This document shows, one piece after another, positions 6,402-12,041 of a DNA stretch of 12,041 nt (position 1 is the stretch's first letter; every line of letters begins with the position of its first letter). Made by a program: the position numbers and the translations under genes. The notes under the pieces are model-generated. The model worked only from the letters and a program-made list of their open reading frames with translations. It ran no database searches and was not told the origin of the DNA. The DNA comes from Phaeodactylibacter sp964397205 (GTDB taxonomy: Bacteria; Bacteroidota; Bacteroidia; Chitinophagales; Saprospiraceae), in NCBI GenBank assembly GCA_964397205.1, contig CAYNIT010000131.1, positions 1 through 12,041 of the forward strand. The letters run 5' to 3'.

Positions 6402-6509
6402 AGCAATCCTGCCATCTTTGCGGCAGAGCTCTACCTAACCACAACGGGTGTTTGCTGTTCTACAAAAAGGGCTCGCTAGACGAAGCTGGTAAAAATAGCG
6501 TTATACCCT

Positions 6510-6517
6510 TAACTTTG
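6510..6517 (+). promoter_or_regulatory. Putative promoter of the beta-barrel gene
   Basis: TAACTTTG matches the -7 consensus exactly and ends 19 bases before the ATG at 6537. The leader is A-rich, with a run of seven A's from 6520. No good -33 TTG was found at the usual spacing. Confidence 0.5.
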
Positions 6518-6536
6518 ACAAAAAAACGGACGAGCT

Positions 6537-7163
6537 ATGAAATACTTCCTCTCTTTACTTCTCTTCTGTATCGGAAGCGTCTATCTCAATGCCCAGAACG
6601 CTGGGCGCGAACAGCGCTTTGAGGCCGCTGCGGTGGCCGGGCTCAACCTTTCCCAGCTCGATGGCGATCAGCTGCGGGGCTTTCGGCACTTTGGCTTTCA
6701 GGGCGGGTTGCGGGTGAACGCGATTCTCAGCGAACGCTGGCGCGCCGGCATCGAGCTGTTGTTCAGTCAGCAAGGCTCCCGCCGGGGCAATATCGATGAC
6801 CGGGCGGATTCGGAAATGGACATCGAGGATGTGCAGATCAATATGGTAGAGGTCCCGCTTCTGGTTCACTTTCGCGACTGGCGGGTAGAATTGGCTGCTG
6901 GCGGCTCCTACGGGAACATCATCAATTACACCATTACAGAGGTAGATGGGGAGGATGGGACCGAATTCCACCCGTTGTCTGAAAATGTGTTTTCCATCAT
7001 CCTCGGCGGCTCTTTCTACTTCACCGACCATATCTCTATGGAAATCCGCTGGTCGCGCTGGCTCGGTTCCCCTTACGACGAACAAGCCGCAGAGGAAAAT
7101 TCGGAAACCATTATTCCCTGGATTGGGCGTACTGTCAGCGTGCGGGGGGCGTATACTTTTTGA
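6537..7163 (+). CDS. Outer-membrane beta-barrel protein (PorT-like)
   Basis: This 208-residue protein has a clear signal peptide (MKYFLSLLLFCIGSVYLNA, cleavage near residue 19 or 20). It continues as a series of amphipathic strands typical of the PorT/OMP_b-brl_2 group of small Bacteroidota barrels. Recognisable pieces are AAVAGLNLSQLDGDQLRGF (31-49), FGFQGGLRV (52-60), GIELLFSQQGSR (71-82), NMVEVPLLVHF (102-112) and SVRGAYTF at the C terminus, ending in the terminal Phe expected for barrel insertion. Strand count is about eight, by eye. It would sit in the outer membrane. Function is unknown; relatives range from T9SS assembly factors to simple porin-like barrels, and nothing here links it specifically to secretion. 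An acidic loop (DDRADSEMDIED, 87-98) is probably extracellular. It ends 44 bp before the convergent helicase gene. Confidence 0.9.
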   Translation: MKYFLSLLLFCIGSVYLNAQNAGREQRFEAAAVAGLNLSQLDGDQLRGFRHFGFQGGLRVNAILSERWRAGIELLFSQQGSRRGNIDDRADSEMDIEDVQINMVEVPLLVHFRDWRVELAAGGSYGNIINYTITEVDGEDGTEFHPLSENVFSIILGGSFYFTDHISMEIRWSRWLGSPYDEQAAEENSETIIPWIGRTVSVRGAYTF

Positions 7164-7172
7164 ATGGCGTGC

Positions 7173-7202
7173 CGGCTGATGATCGCAGCAGGGTGCGAGC
7201 CG
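7173..7202. terminator. Weak hairpin between convergent genes
   Basis: CGGCT and AGCCG arms with an inner CGC/GCG pair sit in the 44-bp gap between the beta-barrel and helicase stop codons. There is no T tract on either strand, so a terminator role for both genes is only a possibility. Confidence 0.2.
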
Positions 7203-7207
7203 AGCAT

Positions 7208-10200
7208 TTATCGCTCCAACTGCACCAGCTCCCGCAGCTCCTGATTGGATAATTCGCCAATCCATTTTTCTCCGGCCGACACAGTGAGCTTAGCCAGCTC
7301 TTTTTTACCCTTGAGCAACTTGTTGATCTTTTCTTCGAAAGTGGCTTCGGTTATGAAGCGGTGCACCATTACGTTCTGCTCCTGCCCGATGCGGTAGGCC
7401 CGGTCAGTAGCCTGAGCCTCTACAGCTGGGTTCCACCATAGGTCGTAGTGGATGACATTATTGGCAGCGGTCAGGTTCAGGCCGGTGCCGCCGGCTTTGA
7501 GGGAGAGCAGCATGAAGTGGGTGGCACGGTTGTTTTGAAAGTCTTCCACCATGCGGTCTCTATCGCGCCGGCTACAACCGCCGTGCAGGAAGGGGGCTTC
7601 AAAGCCGTAGGCTTCCTGAATCATTTTGGCCAAAAGGTTTCCCATTTGGCGGTACTGCGTAAAGATCAGAGCTTTCTCCCCGTTGTCGAGCAAGGGTTGG
7701 AGCAGCTGCATCAGCTGTTGGGCTTTACCGGAGCGTTCCGGCCCGGCAGCGCCCTTTTTCAGGAACTGCCTAGGGTGGTTGCAAACTTGCTTCAGCGCGG
7801 TAATCAGCTTCAGTATCAGGCCGCTGCGGTCAATGCCTTCGGACCGCTCGACTTTTTCGAGGGTGTTGTCCAGCACGCTTTGGTAGAGCGCCGCCTGATC
7901 GGGCAGCAACTGGCAGTACATATCCTGCTCAATTTTATCCGGCAAGTCCTGTATGATGCTTTTATCGGTCTTCAGCCGGCGCAGGATAAAGGGGGCTGTG
8001 ATTTTGCGAAAGCGCTCTATCTGCCGGTGGTCCCGTTCCAGTTCGATCGGCTTGGCATAGATCTCCTTAAATTTTTTCAAGCCGCCCAGATACCCTTTGT
8101 TGGTAAAGTCAAACACGCTCCAGTATTCGCTGAGCCGGTTTTCCACCGGAGTGCCGCTCATGGCGATGCGCACCGGGGCTTGCAGTTTTTTCACGGCTTT
8201 GGTCTGCGCAGCCGAGGGGTTTTTAATGTTTTGGGACTCGTCCAGGATGATGCACAGCCAGTCGTATTTGCGCAACTTCGCAGAATCGGAGCGGGCCAGG
8301 CCGTAGGTAGTCAGTAGTATGTCTGCTTCATTCAGTGCTTTGAGGTTTCTGCTGCTGCCGTGGTAGACAAGCGGTTTGAGCGCCGGCGCGAAGCGATGAA
8401 TTTCCTTCTCCCAGTTGGTCAGCAGCGTAGTCGGCAAAATAGCGAGCGCTTTTCGCCCCTCTAGCGCCCCGTCTTCTTTGAGGCGCAGCAAGGTGGCAAT
8501 CACTTGCAAGGTTTTGCCCAGCCCCATATCATCCGCGATAAGGCTGCCGAACCCGATGCGGGCGTTTTTGTACAACCACTCGTATCCGCGCTGCTGATAG
8601 GGGCGCAGCGTGGCTTGCAACCCGGCCGGTGGTGGTGTACCCTCTGCCCGCAGCAATTCGTCGATCAGTTGCTGTGCACTGCTGTCCAGGCGGACAGGGG
8701 CACCCTCGTATTCTTCAGTCAGCGCAATCTGCAGCAGCTCCTGGGGTTTGATCTCGGGCGGCTCCTCCAATTTGCCCAGCAGTTGCGCTATCTCGTTCTC
8801 CCCGAAGTAGGCGTATTCGTCCTGCAGCTTGACAATCCCCTTCAGCCGCCGGGCCTTTTCGCGGAATTCCTCCGGGCTGAGCATTTGATCGCCCAGGGCA
8901 ATTGTCCATTGGAACTGCAGGAGGTTGTCGAGGCTGATGATGGAGGATGCCGATACGCTGCCGTCATCGGCACCCTGTAGTTTCATAGACAAGCGCGGAT
9001 AGAGCAGCTTGCGCAGGGCTTTAGGCAACAGCACCTTGATGCCAAACAGCCGGATGGTGGGCAGGGCCTCGAAAAATACTTCTGTGAAGGATTGGCTGTC
9101 GAAAAGCAGCGCTTCCGCCCCGCCCGAAGCAACAAGATGGCTCAGGGAGGGAAAGTGGTCCGTCAGTATAGCGAGATTGCGAAGGACGGGCATGCGTATC
9201 GGCTGATGCTGTTCTTCCTGCAGCAGGTCGGGCAGATAAACCAGCGGTGCCCATTTGTCCCGGCGGTCTTCCACCGCGATGTCTACTTTAAAGCTGTCCT
9301 CTTGCTCGCTGACCAGCAAGACCGGAACGTGTTGCTTTTCGCTTAGGAAGAAGCGGCTCAGCCAAAGGTGGATGGCTTCTGGATAGCCTTGTTCCTCAAA
9401 AGCACCAAAGCGCTCCGGGCTGCCCCGGAAGAATAAGCGCTCTACCGGAAGCGGCAGTGATGTTCGGTTGTTGCTTTCGGAAGGGGTCATGAAGTAGGTC
9501 AAAAATACAGACAGCAGCGCCGGAAAATCATCGGCTTCATCGGGGTAGCGTTCCCCCTCGGGGCTCCGATAGCTCAGCAGGCCGAAGGGGGTGAGAATTT
9601 CCACCGTTTCGACCAATTCCCAAACCTCCTCGTTGAGGTAAGCAGGCAGCCAACGGATAGCGTAGCGCCCATCCTCCAGGTCAATCAGCTGGGGTACACA
9701 GGCACTTTGCTCTACTAGCTTCTTGGCGAGCCGGAAGGTCAGTGCCAGGCCCCGAAGCGGTTCTGATAGTGAAGACAGCAACCCAAGTGGCAGGGGGAGC
9801 AGCCAGTCGGCCAGATCTGCTGCCTCTTCGAAGCGGAGCAGCGCTGCTCCTTGCTTATCACTCGCAGTGAAGTGCTGAAACTGCAGGTGGGAGTCGAGCT
9901 GGATTTTTACTTCAGCGATTGCTTCGAGCCGTAGGCGGTTGCCGCTGTCCGGTTCCGCAGATAGCTTGCTGGCAGCGCGGGCACATTTCTTATAGGCCTT
10001 TTCCAGCAGCTGCTTGAAATTGCCCGTCGGGTAAAATACGGGCTGATCGCTCAGCAGCTTCAGCAGATTGTCGCGCAGCGGCGGCAAAGTGGAAAAGTCG
10101 AGTTCATCGAAAATCTCCGGGCTCCATTCGAAGGTGTTGGGCTCAATGGGGTGCTCCTGCGTAAACTCGGCCAGCGCTGGGATTCGGGTGCGTTCCTCCT

Positions 10201-10723
10201 GCACGCTCGTATAGCCCTTGTCCTCCAGTTCCCGAAACAAATCAAAGCGGTGCAGCTTGAATACCATGGCGGGATCTTTGTCTATCTCATTGGCAATGAG
10301 GTACAACACAGCAGCCAGGTGCTTGCAGGGGACCGCCCAGTCCGGGCAGGAGCAGTAGCCTTTGAGGTCGCTCCAAGTATGGGGGAAAATATGTACGCCG
10401 GCTGCTTCGCAGGCGTCGTTCAGCGCCGGGGGCAGTTCGTGGTTCAGCAGCTTGGAGAGGATGAGTGCATTTTGGGTGACGAGCTCGATGATTTGTGCCT
10501 TTTGCCCGGCATTGAAATGCGGTATTTCCAGCTCTACTTTGTAGGGGCGGGGCCGGGAGCCTGCCACCCAGGCGTGGATTTGGTTGCCCGCAATGTCAAT
10601 TGCTTCCACTGCGCCCTTATTGGCATAGGTGCGCCCGCGAGGCAGCCGGTTAGAGAAGTCGATCTCGTTTAGGGCATTAAGCCACTGTTGCCCCCACCAG
10701 GTATTGCCGTATGTTTTTCGCAT
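7208..10723 (-). CDS. SWIM zinc finger and SNF2-family helicase fusion
   Basis: This 1171-residue protein joins an N-terminal SWIM module to a bacterial SNF2 ATPase. Residues 4-65 (YGNTWWGQQW, PRGRTYA, VAGSRPRPYKV) are the lead-in typical of SWIM-family proteins. The finger has Cys124, Cys126, Cys133 and His135 (CxCx6CxH). Residues about 500-650 resemble the SNF2-associated domain (DUF3670 type), including QWTIALGDQMLSPEEF. The motor starts near 700. Motif I is DDMGLGKT (731-738), motif II DESQ (828-831), motif III SGTP (856-859), motif V AGGTGLNLTAAN (1077-1088) and motif VI QATDRAYRIGQ (1104-1114). All are intact, so an active DNA-dependent translocase is expected; the exact role (transcription recycling, repair or nucleoprotein remodelling) is unknown. 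In several bacteria the SWIM part and the motor are separate neighbouring genes, as in Bacillus ywqB and ywqA. The start at 10723 keeps the conserved N terminus. The gene appears single, with no defence-type partners. Confidence 0.95.
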   Translation of the reverse strand: MRKTYGNTWWGQQWLNALNEIDFSNRLPRGRTYANKGAVEAIDIAGNQIHAWVAGSRPRPYKVELEIPHFNAGQKAQIIELVTQNALILSKLLNHELPPALNDACEAAGVHIFPHTWSDLKGYCSCPDWAVPCKHLAAVLYLIANEIDKDPAMVFKLHRFDLFRELEDKGYTSVQEERTRIPALAEFTQEHPIEPNTFEWSPEIFDELDFSTLPPLRDNLLKLLSDQPVFYPTGNFKQLLEKAYKKCARAASKLSAEPDSGNRLRLEAIAEVKIQLDSHLQFQHFTASDKQGAALLRFEEAADLADWLLPLPLGLLSSLSEPLRGLALTFRLAKKLVEQSACVPQLIDLEDGRYAIRWLPAYLNEEVWELVETVEILTPFGLLSYRSPEGERYPDEADDFPALLSVFLTYFMTPSESNNRTSLPLPVERLFFRGSPERFGAFEEQGYPEAIHLWLSRFFLSEKQHVPVLLVSEQEDSFKVDIAVEDRRDKWAPLVYLPDLLQEEQHQPIRMPVLRNLAILTDHFPSLSHLVASGGAEALLFDSQSFTEVFFEALPTIRLFGIKVLLPKALRKLLYPRLSMKLQGADDGSVSASSIISLDNLLQFQWTIALGDQMLSPEEFREKARRLKGIVKLQDEYAYFGENEIAQLLGKLEEPPEIKPQELLQIALTEEYEGAPVRLDSSAQQLIDELLRAEGTPPPAGLQATLRPYQQRGYEWLYKNARIGFGSLIADDMGLGKTLQVIATLLRLKEDGALEGRKALAILPTTLLTNWEKEIHRFAPALKPLVYHGSSRNLKALNEADILLTTYGLARSDSAKLRKYDWLCIILDESQNIKNPSAAQTKAVKKLQAPVRIAMSGTPVENRLSEYWSVFDFTNKGYLGGLKKFKEIYAKPIELERDHRQIERFRKITAPFILRRLKTDKSIIQDLPDKIEQDMYCQLLPDQAALYQSVLDNTLEKVERSEGIDRSGLILKLITALKQVCNHPRQFLKKGAAGPERSGKAQQLMQLLQPLLDNGEKALIFTQYRQMGNLLAKMIQEAYGFEAPFLHGGCSRRDRDRMVEDFQNNRATHFMLLSLKAGGTGLNLTAANNVIHYDLWWNPAVEAQATDRAYRIGQEQNVMVHRFITEATFEEKINKLLKGKKELAKLTVSAGEKWIGELSNQELRELVQLER

Positions 10724-10726
10724 GTC

Positions 10727-10743
10727 GAAAAGTACGGACTTTT
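10727..10743 (-). promoter_or_regulatory. Dyad and -7-like box immediately before the helicase start
   Basis: AAAAGT-ACGG-ACTTTT (10728-10743) is a perfect 6-4-6 inverted repeat. Its minus-strand half reads TACTTTTC, one base off TAnnTTTG, only three bases before the ATG. If it is the promoter, the mRNA would be leaderless or nearly so. A similar sequence, in the same orientation and also followed by CAAATA, lies at 54-79. Confidence 0.35.
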
Positions 10744-10755
10744 GTCAAATAATGC

Positions 10756-10941
10756 TCAATAAAACCCGCTCTGCCGGAGCGATTTGTTGCGCTTTCCGGT
10801 GAACTCGAATACCAGTTGTTGCTCCGCTGCCGAGAGGTGCTTAGGGCGCAAGGTAGACAAGCCGCAGGTCTCGTTGCGGGAAGCGTACTGCTCATAGCCG
10901 ATGCGGATGCCGGTTGCATCGAGTTGCGAGCAGCTTGAACG
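10756..10941 (-). pseudogene. Possible 3' remnant of an unidentified gene
   Basis: The 322-bp gap between the helicase start and the phosphorylase stop has one reading frame that looks coding: 61 codons from just after a TAG at 10942-10944 to a TGA at 10756-10758. Most codons end in G or C, as in the neighbouring genes, and the peptide is balanced in composition (for example GIRIGYEQYASRNE and LSAAEQQLVFEFTGKRNK). It has no ATG; only internal TTG codons could start it. I do not recognise the family. It may be the tail of a decayed gene, possibly frameshifted near 10920, or a short gene with a TTG start. Nothing else in the gap, including 10945-11045, is recognisable. Confidence 0.35.
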
Positions 10942-11045
10942 CTAGTACTTTTTTATGATGCCGCTTGGTAAGGCAAGACAGACTGCAGAAGTTCGGCGGT
11001 GCAGGCCGTTTTGACATTGGCCTTGCTTCTGCTTACCTCTACAGC

Positions 11046-11873
11046 TTAGGCTTCCGGCAGAAGTTCCTCTACAATCTGGCGCATTTTAGGCTCCGCACGC
11101 TTAGCTACTGCGATGACTTCCTCTACGGTAGTTTCCGTCAACTCCTCTATTGGGTAACACTTGTTGGTGGCTACCGACATTACCAGCAGCTTTAGGCCGG
11201 CCTGCCGGGCTACCAGCACCTCCGGGACGGTAGACATCCCAACGAGCTCGGCGCCGATTGTGTGGGCAAAGTGGTACTCCGCCGGGGTCTCCAGGTTGGG
11301 GCCCTGCAGGCAGAGGTACACCCCTTCGTGGGCGCGGATGCCGTGCCGTTTCGCGATCTCCAGGCCGCGGGCATTCAGTGCGCGGTCGTAGGTTTTCAGC
11401 ATGTCCGGAAAGCGGGGGCCGAGGCGCTCGTCGTTGGGGCCTCGCAGGGGGTTGTCGGGCTGTAGATTGATGTGGTCGCGGATGAAGACAATATCGCCGG
11501 CTTCGATATCTGGGTTGACGCTGCCGGCGGCATTGGAAATGATGAGCCGCTGTACGCCCAGCGCCGCCATCACCCTTACCGGGAAAGTGATCTGCTGCGC
11601 CGAATAGCCCTCGTAGTAGTGGAAGCGCCCGGCCATAGCCACCACTTGGTGCCCATTGAGCTGGCCAAAAACGAGTTTGCCGGCGTGGCTTTCTACTGTG
11701 GAAGCCGGGAAATGCGGAATTTCAGCGTAGGGGAAAGTAGCGGATGCTTGTATTTGCTCGGCCAGCCCGCTGAGGCCGGTGCCGAGTATGATACCGAAGC
11801 GCGGCTGGGCATCGGTGCGCTGCTGAATGTACTGCAGCGCTTCCTGTACTTGTTCGTATACGGTGTGTTCCAT
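11046..11873 (-). CDS. punA: Purine nucleoside phosphorylase, trimeric inosine/guanosine type
   Basis: This 275-residue enzyme cleaves purine nucleosides with phosphate to free base and ribose-1-phosphate in cytoplasmic purine salvage. It matches the trimeric, mammalian-like class. FGIILGTGLSG (near 26-36) is the phosphate loop. STVESHAGKLVFG carries the phosphate-contacting His. GRFHYYEGYS is a class signature. ISNAAGSVNPDIEAGD precedes the ribose site, and GPNLETPAEY has the base-contacting Glu. GMSTVPE is the conserved Met-Ser-Thr stretch, and VATNKCY supplies the base-binding Asn. The Glu/Asn pair predicts 6-oxopurine (inosine, guanosine) preference. Three starts are possible: ATG 11873, ATG 11897 (8 residues longer) and TTG 11939. 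I prefer 11873 because MEHTVYEQVQEALQYI aligns with family N termini and because a promoter-like TACTTTTT abuts 11897. The gene is a single unit here; no other purine gene is in view. Confidence 0.94.
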   Translation of the reverse strand: MEHTVYEQVQEALQYIQQRTDAQPRFGIILGTGLSGLAEQIQASATFPYAEIPHFPASTVESHAGKLVFGQLNGHQVVAMAGRFHYYEGYSAQQITFPVRVMAALGVQRLIISNAAGSVNPDIEAGDIVFIRDHINLQPDNPLRGPNDERLGPRFPDMLKTYDRALNARGLEIAKRHGIRAHEGVYLCLQGPNLETPAEYHFAHTIGAELVGMSTVPEVLVARQAGLKLLVMSVATNKCYPIEELTETTVEEVIAVAKRAEPKMRQIVEELLPEA

Positions 11874-11898
11874 AGGGTGCAAAGTAAGAGATTTCATC

Positions 11899-11913
11899 GA
11901 AAAAGTACCTTTG
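11899..11913. promoter_or_regulatory. Overlapping divergent promoter-like boxes
   Basis: On the plus strand TACCTTTG (11906-11913) is a full -7 match pointing out of the window. On the minus strand TACTTTTT shares the same GTAC core and points at the phosphorylase gene, giving a leader of roughly 20 bases to the ATG at 11873. No -33 element is convincing on either strand, and no reading frame follows the plus-strand box before the edge. Confidence 0.35.
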
Positions 11914-11986
11914 TAGCTCAGAGGTTGATCTCCAAACAAGCTCTGAAATATTGCTGAAGGCTTAGCCTATTTCTCAACCTTGGCAA

Positions 11987-12018
11987 GCGTTAGGGGTCGC
12001 GCAATAACAAGTTACCTA
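11987..12018 (-). repeat. Right-edge copy of the inverted repeat
   Basis: The reverse complement of this stretch matches 22-53 at 26 of 32 positions, including the 13-bp block AGGGGTCGCGCAA at 11992-12004. It lies upstream of the phosphorylase gene in a 168-bp gene-free end region. No transposase or target-site duplication can be identified within the window. Confidence 0.6.
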
Positions 12019-12041
12019 GAATAGGCGAAGTTATTTTGTGC

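Noticed and set aside
7448..8317. Plus-strand 289-codon frame opposite the helicase
   Set aside because: It lies entirely within the SNF2 motor coding sequence, whose motifs are intact. The antisense product is unrecognisable.
10677..10919. Minus-strand 80-codon frame starting upstream of the helicase gene
   Set aside because: It overlaps the conserved helicase N terminus, is low in complexity (Ser, Ala and Arg rich), and competes with a better coding-like frame in the same gap.
11911..11930. tRNA-like stretch GTAGCTCAGAGGTTGATC resembling a D-arm
   Set aside because: No acceptor stem pairs around it, and no anticodon arm or GGTTCRANNCC T-loop follows at the right distance. It is a chance match.

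Overview
The window looks like a chromosomal segment of a moderately GC-rich Bacteroidota bacterium, probably of the Saprospiria/Lewinella type (the rank below phylum is inference). The evidence is a cargo protein with a C-terminal type IX secretion (T9SS) sorting domain, a PorT-like outer-membrane barrel, several TAnnTTTG -7 promoter boxes with almost no Shine-Dalgarno sequences, and Bacteroidota-type versions of the MBL-fold, SPOR and purine nucleoside phosphorylase proteins.

Layout, left to right. An imperfect repeat (22-53) and a promoter lead into a putative esterase (+, 160-1050). It is followed by an 857-residue secreted T9SS cargo protein (+, 1099-3672) and a single-domain rhodanese (+, 3709-4017). 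The rhodanese ends base-to-base against a membrane-anchored SPOR-domain protein on the other strand (-, 4018-4641). Divergent from that is a short MgtC/SapB-family membrane protein (+, 4744-5196), whose 3' end overlaps by 9 bp the end of a PhnP-like MBL-fold hydrolase (-, 5188-5967). The hydrolase appears to have no ATG, GTG or TTG start. Next come a small conserved unknown protein (-, 6098-6376) and, divergent from it, an outer-membrane beta-barrel (+, 6537-7163). A large SWIM plus SNF2 helicase fusion (-, 7208-10723) follows. A 322-bp gap holds a possible gene remnant. A trimeric-type purine nucleoside phosphorylase (-, 11046-11873) closes the gene set. The right edge carries an inverted copy of the left-edge repeat (11987-12018).

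The genes do not form one pathway. Three concern the cell surface or envelope (T9SS cargo, SPOR protein, beta-barrel), one is a membrane protein of the MgtC family, and the rest are soluble enzymes plus a DNA-dependent ATPase. No rRNA, tRNA, CRISPR array, transposase, phage gene or defence cluster is visible. I found no convincing new multi-gene system. The observations most worth checking are the edge inverted repeat, the missing start codon of the MBL-fold gene, the SWIM-SNF2 fusion, a calcium-loop-like motif inside the esterase, and the decayed-looking fragment between the helicase and the phosphorylase.
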